Under the pieces are notes generated by a model. It was given only the letters and a program-made list of their open reading frames with translations, did not search any database and was not told where the DNA came from. Made by a program: the position numbers and the translations under genes. A DNA stretch of 32,411 nt from positions 1 through 32,411 of the IMG/VR virus record IMGVR_UViG_3300001748_000015; one strand, given 5' to 3'. The number at the start of each line of letters is the position of its first letter. Position 1 is the stretch's first letter. This stretch comes from a virus. Below are positions 16,760-24,423 of this stretch, in pieces.

Positions 16760-17710
16760 TCACGCCGCTGCAAGTTTCTTCTCGATACCCTCGACGGCGG
16801 TGCGTGCCATGTCCTCAGACAGATCCACCCATCCAGAAATGTTGAACCGCTTGAAGATTTGTTGTTCCGTAATGCCAGTCTTCGACATCAGCTCGCGCAG
16901 CTTATCGGTTGCAGGTTGGCATGCTGGTGGAGTTGAAGCCTCCGCTGCCTGTGCAGTAGGGGGTGTCTGCGTTGCTGATGCCGGTGAAGACTGAATAGGT
17001 CCGTCACTGGTGAGCCAATTGCGGATCTCCTTCCCGATATCTTCAGTGATATGCGGGTGAATGATGCGGTCTTGAGGAAACAGCCCCGTGCGGTCCTTAG
17101 TGGATACGGCTGAGTTCGTGTTGCTCACGTCAAGGATGACCGTAAACTCATACTCCGCGCCATCACGGAACACTGGGGCCATGCCTACCCGACGAGGAGC
17201 GGATTTCCCTCGGTCGTTCTGCTCGATCACGTATTCCTGCTTGGAGCGCAAGCATACGATCACGTGGATACGGGCCTGAAGGATTGCGTCCACAGCTTTT
17301 TTAAACTTCTCGCCAGCTGTGCGCCAGTTGGTGAAGCTGTTGGTCGCGCCCCGGTTTGTATTGTCCAGCTTGTCCTTGTAATCCAAGACGCCCTCCCACA
17401 GGTGGGAACCGGAGTCAAGAATGACGCATTCGTATCCCGCCTTCTGCGCTTCCAGGACTGCATACACGAACTTCTCCGACTCAAACGGAGGCTGAATATC
17501 AAGCGCATCAAACTGAAACCTGTCAGAATACAGGGATGCACTGTTGTTTTCCGTGTCAATGACAGCGATCTTGCCGCTTTCCAGTGGAGCCTCATTAACG
17601 AGACCTTTAGCCAGACGTAATGCGCTCATGGTTTTGCCAGACCCGCTGGCACCCGTAACGCATAGCTTGATATGCGTTGCTTGTTTCGTTGCTTTTTTAA
17701 ATAGTGACAT
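16760..17710 (-). CDS. Sak4-like RecA-family ATPase (single-strand annealing/recombination)
   Basis: Product of 316 residues. Walker A GASGSGKT is at 20-27, the IAVIDTENNSASLY strand at 48-61, and Walker B CVILDS at 95-100. This core matches phage AAA_24/Sak4-type proteins, RecA-core ATPases that anneal single strands with SSB. The C-terminal 70-80 residues are separated by an Ala/Pro/Thr-rich linker (about 235-265) and form a small helical domain (TGITEQQIFKRFNIS). The adjacent ssb gene supports a Sak4-SSB pair, a known functional partnership in phages. Its ATG is 33 bases after the small gene at 17744-17899, with an AAAGGA-like site about 12 bases upstream. Confidence 0.85.
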   Translation of the reverse strand: MSLFKKATKQATHIKLCVTGASGSGKTMSALRLAKGLVNEAPLESGKIAVIDTENNSASLYSDRFQFDALDIQPPFESEKFVYAVLEAQKAGYECVILDSGSHLWEGVLDYKDKLDNTNRGATNSFTNWRTAGEKFKKAVDAILQARIHVIVCLRSKQEYVIEQNDRGKSAPRRVGMAPVFRDGAEYEFTVILDVSNTNSAVSTKDRTGLFPQDRIIHPHITEDIGKEIRNWLTSDGPIQSSPASATQTPPTAQAAEASTPPACQPATDKLRELMSKTGITEQQIFKRFNISGWVDLSEDMARTAVEGIEKKLAAA

Positions 17711-17743
17711 GTGTATGTGTCTTCCTTTCCGTGTGTTGCTTAC

Positions 17744-17899
17744 TTATTGCTCTTTACTGGTTTCACCAAACAAGGCAATGCATGAATTGATGAATGAATC
17801 AATGTCTGTGTGTTCTGACGCTTCCTCGATGAGTGCGCGTGTCTCCGGTGATGGAGTGAAGTGGATGATGGAGGTTTGGGCTTCAACGTGACTGTCCAT
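17744..17899 (-). CDS. 51-residue ribbon-helix-helix-like protein
   Basis: A short gene starting at the ATG at 17899, with AAAGGA (17905-17910 region) five bases upstream and a TAA stop at 17744-17746. The product reads MDSHVEAQTSIIHFTPSPET, then RALIEEASEHTDIDSFINSC, then IALFGETSKEQ. A beta strand followed by two helices (IIHFTP, ETRALIEEAS, DIDSFINSCIALF) is the layout of ribbon-helix-helix DNA-binding proteins, and the layout resembles that of the divergently transcribed protein at 18138-18413. It could repress the divergent region between them. Homology is too weak to prove by eye. Confidence 0.6.
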   Translation of the reverse strand: MDSHVEAQTSIIHFTPSPETRALIEEASEHTDIDSFINSCIALFGETSKEQ

Positions 17900-17951
17900 T
17901 TTGTTCCTTTCTTTAAGCTTGGTTTATGTCCGAACGGATAATCTACCTATT

Positions 17952-17980
17952 AGGGTATGCTAACCATATTATTTATGCAA
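17952..17980 (-). promoter_or_regulatory. Weak candidate promoter, leftward unit
   Basis: On the minus strand TTGCAT (17980-17975), a 17-base spacer and TACCCT (17957-17952) could drive the 51-residue gene and the Sak4-ssb genes. The -10 box matches the consensus poorly. Confidence 0.3.
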
Positions 17981-18031
17981 GGTTTTTCTTTTATTGTTTA
18001 CGGCCTAAGCTTGGTTGCAGTAAGTCTTGGT

Positions 18032-18060
18032 TTGACTTTGTTGGTTACTCGGCCTATGGT
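18032..18060 (+). promoter_or_regulatory. Candidate promoter, integrase unit
   Basis: TTGACT (18032-18037), a 17-base spacer and TATGGT (18055-18060) fit a sigma-70-type promoter. It lies 78 bases before the small regulator gene that is coupled to integrase 1. The degenerate GTTAC-N12-ATTAC element overlaps the spacer and the -10 box. Confidence 0.5.
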
Positions 18061-18137
18061 ATTACTGATCGATGCAGGTATTATGCAACCCTAAAAAGGA
18101 AAGGGGGGGGGTGAAAATAAACAACAAAGGAAACGAA

Positions 18138-18413
18138 ATGAAAGAGACAAGCAAAGTAACCAAACAAGAAAAAGAGAAACCGTATGTGACATCATTTCGG
18201 GTGGCCCCCGAGAACTCGTCACTGATCGCCAACGCCAAAGCACTCGGGTTTAATGCGGGTGAGTTCATCAATGAAGCCATCATGATGCATGGCCCTCATT
18301 TATTAAAGAAGCTGAAGACACAATCCAAGCGCAGGATTGAGATGGTTGAATTCATCGAGGCACGCAATAGCGTGGTCAGTAAAGAGATTGAGAAGATGAA
18401 GGCAGCAAAGTGA
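18138..18413 (+). CDS. Small ribbon-helix-helix-like regulator coupled to integrase
   Basis: Product of 91 residues from the ATG at 18138, chosen because AAAGGA (18126-18131) is six bases upstream. A GTG at 18111 and an ATG at 18072 are in frame but read through or next to a run of nine G. After a Lys/Glu-rich N terminus, the core VTSFRVAPENSSLIANAKAL then GFNAGEFINEAIMMHG follows the strand-helix-helix pattern of ribbon-helix-helix proteins, with a basic helical tail. Its stop overlaps the GTG start of integrase 1 by four bases (GTGA), so it may act as an excisionase or as a regulator of integrase expression. The core resembles the divergent 51-residue protein. Confidence 0.7.
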   Translation: MKETSKVTKQEKEKPYVTSFRVAPENSSLIANAKALGFNAGEFINEAIMMHGPHLLKKLKTQSKRRIEMVEFIEARNSVVSKEIEKMKAAK

Positions 18414-19561
18414 GCTATGCCTCACTGGGGCGCAATCTCTACAGGAGAGGTAAGACGTTCTACTTCAGGGATCAATCCAAGCGTCAAAGAGAATGGATAC
18501 GATTACAAGCATCCACAACGAGCGAAGCACGCAGAGAGGTCGCTCAACATGTATCAATCTCAGCATGCCCTCCACAAGAACCAACGGTTCACGATGTCTT
18601 AAAGTTTTACCTCGACCACAATTGCCCCAAGCGTAACGAGCAACCCAGGTCGAGTAGGCAGTTAGACATGGAGATCCAACGGGTTTCCACCCTCTCAAAA
18701 TTCTTCATTCATTACCCATCATCACAAGTTAATCACTCAACTCTACGCGCATACCGCGAATGGAGAGGGCAGACACGTGCATGCGAGCTTGATATCGCCA
18801 CACTTGCTGCCGCATTCAGGTGGGCCTATCGGAACCCCGACATGACAGGGCTTTACGACAACCCAATGCCACATGATAGGCCGAGGTTTGCGAAACCCAA
18901 GACACATTGCAGGGATAGGCAACCATTAAACGCTGATCACTTGCACGCCATTGCTCGATCAATGATGTCAGATCCGCGATCAGGGTGTATGGGTTGGATG
19001 GTTCTGTTTCTTGCGCTCACCGGACTTCGTAGGGACAAGGCCAGGTTCTTTCAGTGGGGAGCGTCCAGCCATAATCCAGGTCACAATGATGGTGAATGCA
19101 TATGGGTTGGAGTGAGCGAGACACACAAGGGAGTGTTCCCGTTCATCCGGTTTCATGATGCACTTTTATTATGGTGGAACGCCTTCGTTGAGTGGCGAAA
19201 ACAGGAGAATCTTGCTAGTCCATGGTATTTCCCTAGCCCAAGGAACCCATCGTTACCCGTCTCAAGGGACGGACTGGGCCAGGCTATGCGTCGAACATGC
19301 AAGCAGCTTGGCATCCGGTCATGCTCACCTCACGGCCTCCGGTCATACTACGTCAACGTGCTCCGGTCCAACGGAGTCATGGATTCTGAGATTGCTTTAC
19401 GCATCGGCCACCGATCTGGAGGGAGATTGATAGTTGATGTTTACGGGGAGGTGCTGCCTCATTCTATTTCATTCATGCCTGACAGTCATCCAGCCTGGAG
19501 TGCTACTGATTGTGCTACTGATTTTCACAGTAAAACGGTGCAGAAAGATTGCGTAACATGA
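18410..19561 (+). CDS. int: Tyrosine recombinase / phage integrase 1
   Basis: Product of 383 residues from a GTG that overlaps the previous stop. An N-terminal arm-binding-like region (about 1-50) and a core-binding domain precede the catalytic domain. Candidate catalytic residues are Arg207 (LTGLRRDKA), Lys240 (SETHKG), His308 and Arg311 (SPHGLRSYY), His334 (IGHRSGG) and Tyr345 (VDVYGEV), so the full set is present. It would join phage and host DNA at a specific site. The gene ends 48 bases before a complete tRNA-Arg gene, a classic integration target, with 12-base tandem repeats inside its own 3' end (19500-19523). Other proteins would be needed for excision; the small coupled regulator is a candidate. 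Confidence 0.92.
   Translation: MSYASLGRNLYRRGKTFYFRDQSKRQREWIRLQASTTSEARREVAQHVSISACPPQEPTVHDVLKFYLDHNCPKRNEQPRSSRQLDMEIQRVSTLSKFFIHYPSSQVNHSTLRAYREWRGQTRACELDIATLAAAFRWAYRNPDMTGLYDNPMPHDRPRFAKPKTHCRDRQPLNADHLHAIARSMMSDPRSGCMGWMVLFLALTGLRRDKARFFQWGASSHNPGHNDGECIWVGVSETHKGVFPFIRFHDALLLWWNAFVEWRKQENLASPWYFPSPRNPSLPVSRDGLGQAMRRTCKQLGIRSCSPHGLRSYYVNVLRSNGVMDSEIALRIGHRSGGRLIVDVYGEVLPHSISFMPDSHPAWSATDCATDFHSKTVQKDCVT
19500..19523. repeat. Tandem 12-base repeat, candidate integrase arm sites (left)
   Basis: Two perfect adjacent copies of GTGCTACTGATT (19500-19511 and 19512-19523) lie in the 3' end of integrase 1. An 11-base copy, TGCTACTGATT, recurs at 19745-19755 on the other side of the tRNA. 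Spaced direct repeats on both sides of a core are the layout of integrase arm-binding sites in an attP. Confidence 0.55.
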
Positions 19562-19566
19562 CGGCT

Positions 19567-19582
19567 CAACTTACGCAAGTTG
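19567..19582. repeat. Small palindrome CAACTT-ACGC-AAGTTG
   Basis: Perfect 6-base arms with a 4-base spacer, six bases after the integrase 1 stop. An 8-base piece of it, ACTTACGC (19569-19576), recurs at 19699-19706, just downstream of the tRNA. No T tract follows, so it is not a typical terminator. It could be a protein-binding site of the attachment region. Confidence 0.4.
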
Positions 19583-19609
19583 TTGATACTGTTTCATCCC
19601 TCCTATGGC

Positions 19610-19686
<77 letters not shown>

Positions 19687-19744
19687 TTTCTTTCAAGGAC
19701 TTACGCTTACTACAGCCATTATTTCTGGCGGGTTTTCGCTCAAA

Positions 19745-19766
19745 TGCTACTGATTTAGAAGTAGCA
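19745..19766. repeat. Third copy of arm repeat and small hairpin
   Basis: TGCTACTGATT (19745-19755) matches the tandem repeats at 19500-19523. TGCTAC (19745-19750) also pairs with GTAGCA (19761-19766) as a 6-base stem with a 10-base loop. On the minus strand this hairpin is followed by TTTGAG, so it could be a weak terminator for the terminase transcript as well as a right-hand arm site. Confidence 0.45.
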
Positions 19767-19776
19767 CAGCAAGAAT

Positions 19777-21396
19777 CTACCTTTGGTAATCAACCTTGGA
19801 TGGGCTGACTTTACCTTGTGACGGTATGGCGAGCGGGTTGATAGTGGACAGCTTGATCATTGGGTATGTAAGGCTGTCGAACACGTGGAGATGCTTGCAA
19901 CGCTTCGGGTGGAACCGTGCGTCAGGATCGTATTCACCTTTCGGGGATTTGCTTTCAAGGAACATCAACATGTCGATTGTCTTGGGGCATGTTGCAGATA
20001 TGATAATCTCTTCCGATGTCAGCACATCCAGAAGGATGCGGACACGCGACATCACTGACCCCTTGCCCTTCGGTGCTGCCTTCATCCTGATTCTTCCACC
20101 GGATAAATGCTCGACGGTCTGGTGATCTAGGCTTCCGTCCGGCCTTAGCTGGTTGAATGCTGAGTCATCGGATATGTGCTCAAAGTGAAATGAATGTTTA
20201 CATCGCTCGTCCCAGTAATCCATTCGCTTGAGAAGCTGAGGCACAATCCTCGCGTATGAGTAGCGCTTCTCAACAAAGTTAAGCTCATCAAATACCAACC
20301 ACATGTGCCTGTCTGCGCCCACTAAATACTGCATCATGTGGATACTGCTGTGTGCGGGACCAAGGTCATACCCAACCAGGATAGGGAAGTCTGTGGACGG
20401 TAAAAGACCTGTGCCTTTGAGCATGTTTCCCAAGACGTGGATCTCTTTAGAGAATGATGAACCAAAGATCGCTTCACCTGATGGGGCATCAATCCATTCA
20501 CCTCGCAGCATTCGGGCTTCCTCAATCGGGTCACCCTTAACCGCTGCCATGACGTTGTCATAGTATCCGTCCGGTAGGTTCTGAATGTTCTCCTTGATCG
20601 GGAAGAAGTATTCAGCGTAATCATCGTTCCACTCTCCTGTTTCCTCGTCAACAGGATGGATAAAGAAAGTCTTGTATAGCCAGTGACTTGGGCCGTCAGG
20701 GTTGCAACAAAACAAAGCTTGCTGCGGACCTTTGGCAAACGGGTGACGCCCTATCTGTTGGATCAGATACTTGAAGACATCGTTGGTCTTGAAGTTCTGC
20801 GCCTCATCCACCACCGCAAATGATGGTTCGTAACCTTTGACACGTGACTCAATCTTCCCGTCAACAGGCAGAGATATGAACACGATACGGCTATGAGTTC
20901 CGAACCTGTTGGCAACCCACACGAATTGCTTGCGTGTCACTGGGTCCATCTTGGGGACTGAATACTCCAGGCCAACCCCGCACACAACAGATCCATCAGT
21001 GTGCCTTAGTGTCGGACTGCCCTCTGGTGGTGCTCCCCATTCAGGAAGGATCAACTCATTAAGCTTGAACCATGTCCCACCCTCAATAGCTTGGCCTGAT
21101 GTCTGAGTAATGATGACAACAATCGCTCGGTCATTGTTGAACGCATGCTCCACCGCCTCATGCATTGCCCCGATGGACTTGCCGGAACCACGCGGACCAT
21201 GGTAGAGCTTGAACTTGGCACTGCGGTTGCGGTATGCCTTGGCCTGGATAGGTTTGTTTAACCTGGGAGTCCAACCGTCATCAAGCAGTTGGGCAGTGCG
21301 GTCATGATCCTTGAAGTCGGGCGCACTATCGTTCAGCCTTAACTCTTCAAGCAACGCCTCGGTTGCGTGACTTACATTTGACCCAATGTTACCCAC
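19777..21396 (-). CDS. terL: Terminase large subunit
   Basis: Product of 539 residues. The ATPase domain has Walker A GPRGSGKS (67-74) and Walker B AVVDEA (194-199). The C-terminal RNase H-like nuclease has acidic candidates at Asp344 (VGYDLGPAHSS), Asp370 and Asp410/411. It drives DNA into procapsids and cuts the concatemer. The start is the GTG at 21396. It is the last gene of a three-gene leftward packaging unit, with the 98-residue protein three bases upstream and the small-terminase candidate before that. Portal and capsid genes are not in the window and presumably lie upstream of the giant virion gene. Confidence 0.93.
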   Translation of the reverse strand: MGNIGSNVSHATEALLEELRLNDSAPDFKDHDRTAQLLDDGWTPRLNKPIQAKAYRNRSAKFKLYHGPRGSGKSIGAMHEAVEHAFNNDRAIVVIITQTSGQAIEGGTWFKLNELILPEWGAPPEGSPTLRHTDGSVVCGVGLEYSVPKMDPVTRKQFVWVANRFGTHSRIVFISLPVDGKIESRVKGYEPSFAVVDEAQNFKTNDVFKYLIQQIGRHPFAKGPQQALFCCNPDGPSHWLYKTFFIHPVDEETGEWNDDYAEYFFPIKENIQNLPDGYYDNVMAAVKGDPIEEARMLRGEWIDAPSGEAIFGSSFSKEIHVLGNMLKGTGLLPSTDFPILVGYDLGPAHSSIHMMQYLVGADRHMWLVFDELNFVEKRYSYARIVPQLLKRMDYWDERCKHSFHFEHISDDSAFNQLRPDGSLDHQTVEHLSGGRIRMKAAPKGKGSVMSRVRILLDVLTSEEIIISATCPKTIDMLMFLESKSPKGEYDPDARFHPKRCKHLHVFDSLTYPMIKLSTINPLAIPSQGKVSPSKVDYQR

Positions 21397-21399
21397 AGG

Positions 21400-21696
21400 T
21401 TATTGATTAACACCCTCAAGCGGAAACTCGCCGCCATCATGGTTGCTTTTTTTTGTAAGAATGCCAGACGCAATGGACTCCATGATTTTATCAAGTGTCT
21501 TCTGGCAGTCAGAAAGCATGGACTTTAGAGCGATGATCTCGACTGGGCTTTGGTGGACGTTGACAACCAGCATGGGCATGCCTGTCTCCGCATCGAAGCC
21601 TACAGCGGCGAACGTGTCGAGATGTTCGGAGAGTATAGCTCGCACCGTCTCACCTGTTTGCTGGAAATAATTACCTTGGTTTGGATTGATCATCAT
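21400..21696 (-). CDS. Unknown protein between terminase genes
   Basis: Product of 98 residues beginning MMINPNQGNYFQQTGETVRA. It has a small strand region (FAAVGFDAETGMPMLVVNVHQ) followed by a long helix (EIIALKSMLSDCQKTLDKIMESI) that could form a coiled coil. No family is recognised. Its start overlaps the stop of the small-terminase candidate by four bases (ATGA), and terL starts three bases after its stop, so all three are probably co-translated and it may be a packaging accessory. A run of eight A near the end of the gene encodes KK. Confidence 0.75.
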   Translation of the reverse strand: MMINPNQGNYFQQTGETVRAILSEHLDTFAAVGFDAETGMPMLVVNVHQSPVEIIALKSMLSDCQKTLDKIMESIASGILTKKSNHDGGEFPLEGVNQ

Positions 21697-22400
21697 GTCT
21701 TGTTGCTCCTGCCTTTCTTCTTGCGATCAGCTTGTTTCACCACTGCCTGAACCAGTGCGGACTTGTGGATCACCTCGTTGACGCGAACAGTAGTCTCTTT
21801 GTTTTGCGCCATGATCCGGTGAATCCTCTCAATCTCACCGAGTATCGCAGCACGTTGCGCTGATCCGACTGGAGCCTCTTCAGCCTTGTTCTCCAGCTCT
21901 TTGACCGCCATCTCAAACGCAGGTTTAAGCTGCTCCGACTCCTTGATGTTAGACAGGAAGGTATGAACCAAACCTCCATGCATCAGCTGCAACCCTGACT
22001 TGAAGTGGTTGTCAGCCATGGAGTGCAGTTCTTTGGCGATGTTCACAACGGAATCATCCCAACCGAGTCGGGTAAGCGAGGAAGCGAACTGCTCGTTTTC
22101 CTCCTTCATCTTCTGAACCATTGCTGCCTGTTCCGTGATATCCAGGTCGCCAGTTGGATGAATAAACACAGGCTCACCGTCACCTACGAACTCTGACTTC
22201 CGATGGATGGTGTCCGTGTCGTTAGGAATATCCCCGGCAGACTGCTTGCCCCACCTGGTATTCAGTTGGTCGCATCCCTCAATGGTTCGCTTAAGCTTTT
22301 TAGAGGGCCACCCCATAAGGACAGCGGCGCCAGCCGTATGGCCATTGCATTCCTCCATGGCTTTGTGAATGTTCTTGATTTGTTCGTCCGTGAGTGCCAT
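21693..22400 (-). CDS. Terminase small subunit candidate
   Basis: Product of 235 residues. The N terminus (EQIKNIHKAMEECNGHTAGAAVLMGWPSKKLKRTIEGC, about 5-42) reads as a helix-turn-helix of the kind small terminases use to bind pac or cos DNA. The middle and C-terminal parts are long helices (ELHSMADNHFKSGLQLM, EMAVKELENKAEEA) fitting oligomerisation, and the tail is basic (KKKGRSNKT). It is the first gene of the packaging unit that contains terL. No ribosome site precedes the ATG; the GTnAC-type promoter element ends 11 bases upstream, so the transcript may be almost leaderless. The name rests on position and helix-turn-helix pattern. Confidence 0.65.
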   Translation of the reverse strand: MALTDEQIKNIHKAMEECNGHTAGAAVLMGWPSKKLKRTIEGCDQLNTRWGKQSAGDIPNDTDTIHRKSEFVGDGEPVFIHPTGDLDITEQAAMVQKMKEENEQFASSLTRLGWDDSVVNIAKELHSMADNHFKSGLQLMHGGLVHTFLSNIKESEQLKPAFEMAVKELENKAEEAPVGSAQRAAILGEIERIHRIMAQNKETTVRVNEVIHKSALVQAVVKQADRKKKGRSNKT

Positions 22401-22411
22401 AGTTTCTGAAT

Positions 22412-22443
22412 GTTACACTATGTGTTGCGTCACATTCTGGCAA
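22412..22443 (-). promoter_or_regulatory. Candidate promoter with GTnAC-N12-GTnAC element, packaging unit
   Basis: On the minus strand: TTGCCA (22443-22438), 17 bases, TAGTGT (22420-22415). GTnAC half-sites are GTGAC (22433-22429) and GTAAC (22416-22412), starting 17 bases apart. It matches the element before the tail-fibre gene in -35, -10 and half-site layout. The predicted start point is about eight bases before the ATG at 22400. Confidence 0.55.
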
Positions 22444-22496
22444 TAAGAATCTTCGGTTTCAAGCTGATAAGATTTGTTGAGTTTGGGAAGGTGTTC

Positions 22497-22787
22497 GTGT
22501 CTGAAGTTGGTCCTGCCGCTTGGCCTAATCGCGCATGGATCATTGGGAAGATAGTCGTCGCCTTGCTTCGAGCAAAGCGTCAACCAAAAGAAGTGTATCA
22601 AAGAAGGCTGATGGGAGGGTGCCGTAACTGCGTGATCTACAACAGGCAGACCAAGCAATGCGGATCAAGTGATGAGGATAAGTTGGGGTGTGGCTGTTAC
22701 ATGCCATTCAAGGCAGCACTGGCCGATACCCCTGAAGATGGGTGTTGGTTTGAGCGGGAAACAGGAACCAAGATGTGGTCACAGTGA
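22497..22787 (+). CDS. Small Cys-rich protein, probable zinc binder
   Basis: Product of 96 residues from the GTG at 22497, with a GGGAAGG run (22484-22490) six bases upstream; an in-frame ATG at 22410 would add 29 hydrophobic residues and overlap the divergent promoter element. The core is VYQRRLMGGCRNC, then NRQTKQCG, then LGCGCYMPFKAAL, six Cys in C-x2-C...C...C-x-C spacing with another in DGCWFERE, so a zinc-binding fold is likely. Similar small Cys-rich proteins are found in many phages without assigned function. It is the only rightward gene between two leftward blocks and its end overlaps the end of convergent integrase 2 by nine bases. Confidence 0.6.
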   Translation: MSEVGPAAWPNRAWIIGKIVVALLRAKRQPKEVYQRRLMGGCRNCVIYNRQTKQCGSSDEDKLGCGCYMPFKAALADTPEDGCWFERETGTKMWSQ

Positions 22788-23849
22788 TTGGATCGCTTCC
22801 TTGAGGTAGTGCCTCCGCGTCGTGGACTCCAGCAAGTGGCCCATCAGTGCGGAGATATGCGGATACTGAACGCCTTTCTTTAGGCACTCATTAGCAAACG
22901 TGTGGCGCAATCCGTGGAAGGTTCGCCCAAAGATATCCACCTTAGCGCACAACCTGCTGAACTGAACGGATGTTTTGCTTCGTATCTTTGGGTCAACTGC
23001 GTCCATCGCTCTCGTTGGCCAAAAGAAATTCTCCGTGTAAGGCAACCAAAGGATTGCTTCCTTGAGCTTGGCGTTCGCAATCGGGATCTCCACTCTTGTT
23101 TCGCGCTTGTCCGTCCAGATGGTTAGATAACCAGGCTTCATGAGTGACTCCTGTTTAAGCTGGCAGATATCACCGAGGCGTAGTCCAGCGTATCGGGCAA
23201 GGATGATGGCGCAGAACCAGAAGGAGTCTTTATCCTTCATGTCATCAGGGTGGGTGAGCGCGAGTAGCGCACTGATTTGCTTGTCGTCAAACAGTTGGAT
23301 CTCTTTCTTCTCCTTCTGCGCGTGCGATAGGTTCCCTTTGGTGACTCGTGCCAGCTTTGCAGGATTGCCCATGATGTAGCCGCGAGCACTCAAGAACCCT
23401 GTGAAGTTCATGATGCATGCACGTAGGAACTTGCGGTTATTGTAAGATCCTTTGTCTTCTCCATTGATCCATTCCGACACGTGCTCACTGTTTAGTTGCG
23501 AACATTTCAGATCTTGGATACCCACCTCAGACATCCACCTGTCCACCCGCCCGACGTAGTTACTTCGCGTTAGCTCTGACTCGGTTCCGCTCTGGCTGAG
23601 CCACCGATCCCACTCTTCCCGCGCCTCAGTCAGTGATAATCCTTTCTTGCCAAGGATTGCTTTGTCGAATACCTCAGCGGATATCCTGCCAACCTTTGCA
23701 GCAGCCTCGATCTCCTCAATGTTTGATTGCTTCGCTACCTTCAGTGCCTCCTGGCGGTTGCGTGTCTTGGTTGAGACTTTGCGCCTCTTCCCGTTCCGAT
23801 CCACATACCTGATGTGATATACCCCGCTCGGGGCTTTCGTTAAGTCCAT
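22779..23849 (-). CDS. Tyrosine recombinase / integrase 2
   Basis: Product of 356 residues. The start is well supported by GGAGG seven bases before the ATG. An N-terminal arm-type domain (GVYHIRYVDRNGKRRKVSTK) resembles the beta-sheet DNA-binding domain of phage integrases. Catalytic candidates are Arg224 (AGLRLGD), Lys248 (TDKRE), His312 and Arg315 (FHGLRHTF), His338 (MGHLL) and Tyr348 (RRHYLKEA), a complete set. The sequence is clearly different from integrase 1. Two intact tyrosine recombinases in one phage may act at different sites, in dimer resolution, or be the result of module exchange. Its 5' end overlaps the preceding gene by 134 bases. Confidence 0.92.
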   Translation of the reverse strand: MDLTKAPSGVYHIRYVDRNGKRRKVSTKTRNRQEALKVAKQSNIEEIEAAAKVGRISAEVFDKAILGKKGLSLTEAREEWDRWLSQSGTESELTRSNYVGRVDRWMSEVGIQDLKCSQLNSEHVSEWINGEDKGSYNNRKFLRACIMNFTGFLSARGYIMGNPAKLARVTKGNLSHAQKEKKEIQLFDDKQISALLALTHPDDMKDKDSFWFCAIILARYAGLRLGDICQLKQESLMKPGYLTIWTDKRETRVEIPIANAKLKEAILWLPYTENFFWPTRAMDAVDPKIRSKTSVQFSRLCAKVDIFGRTFHGLRHTFANECLKKGVQYPHISALMGHLLESTTRRHYLKEAIQSL

Positions 23850-24423
23850 GTTCTATCCTCCATTTCTCTGCCAGACGATGCTTCACGTTCTCAATCGCCT
23901 GATATTTGACCTTTGTTTCCAGACTTTCCAGCTGCTTCCTTATGTAGCTGTGATCCACTTGGGAGGTTCGTATCTTGGATGCTTCATGCACCTCTTTACG
24001 GAACGCTTCCCACTTTTCTTTATTTGATTCTTGTTTAACTTTGTTCTGATTCTTCCGAATGCCAGACATCTTCTCGGTGAACATGCCTGTTGCGATGGAT
24101 ATCTCCACGATCCTGCGCCGGGTCCATGTATCTTCCCGAACTTTAGCCAACCGGATAGCCTCCGCTTTACTGACCTGATTCTTATCCAGGTGACGAAGCT
24201 CTGCAATGTCATGCCGCTTCTTAAGTAACCTGCGATACTCCCTGATGACCTGCTTCCAGAACTCAGACGGAGTAATGAACAGAGGAATATCATCCCCGAT
24301 CTGGTTAATCGTCGTGACGTGCGCACCCCGCTTGCGCGGCACAGACTTTACTGGCCTCGGTCGCTTGATGACAGGCTTTTGATTAGCGTCATCCCCTCCG
24401 GGCTCTCCCGCACGTATCTCCAT
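23716..24423 (-). CDS. Unknown basic, helical protein
   Basis: Product of 235 residues from the ATG at 24423, with AGAGGAAAG just upstream (an ATG at 24441 is the alternative). It opens with a basic, Pro-rich segment (KPVIKRPRPVKSVPRKRG). A middle region FITPSEFWKQVIREYRRLLKKRHDIAEL and later KVREDTWTRRRIVEIS are helical and strongly charged. The C-terminal half has KYQAIENVKHRLAEKW followed by a low-complexity tail that overlaps integrase 2. I recognise no family; the charge suggests nucleic-acid binding. It overlaps both neighbours (76 and 134 bases) on the same strand, so expression is tightly coupled. Confidence 0.65.
   Translation of the reverse strand: MEIRAGEPGGDDANQKPVIKRPRPVKSVPRKRGAHVTTINQIGDDIPLFITPSEFWKQVIREYRRLLKKRHDIAELRHLDKNQVSKAEAIRLAKVREDTWTRRRIVEISIATGMFTEKMSGIRKNQNKVKQESNKEKWEAFRKEVHEASKIRTSQVDHSYIRKQLESLETKVKYQAIENVKHRLAEKWRIEHGLNESPERGISHQVCGSEREEAQSLNQDTQPPGGTEGSEAIKH

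Larger units (their letters stand above)
17914..18088. promoter_or_regulatory. Divergent control region with paired direct repeats
   Basis: This AT-rich intergenic region holds two perfect direct repeats of TAAGCTTGGTT (17914-17924 and 18006-18016) and two of TTATGCAA (17973-17980 and 18081-18088). It also has a degenerate GTTAC-N12-ATTAC element (18044-18065). Repeats interleaved with both promoters suggest operators for the small ribbon-helix-helix-like proteins encoded on either side. This is the likely switch between the integrase unit and the leftward recombination/replication unit. Confidence 0.5.

Noticed and set aside
18417-18602. Small plus-strand open frame within integrase 1
   Set aside because: It is in another frame of a well-supported integrase and has no ribosome site or motif.
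19712-19736. Possible terminator after the tRNA (GCCA...TGGC followed by GGGTTTT)
   Set aside because: The stem is only four base pairs and the T tract is short and separated by three G.
21448-21456. Run of eight A in the 98-residue gene as a programmed frameshift site
   Set aside because: A -1 shift would meet a stop within four codons, giving only a slightly shorter product, and no downstream stem is evident.
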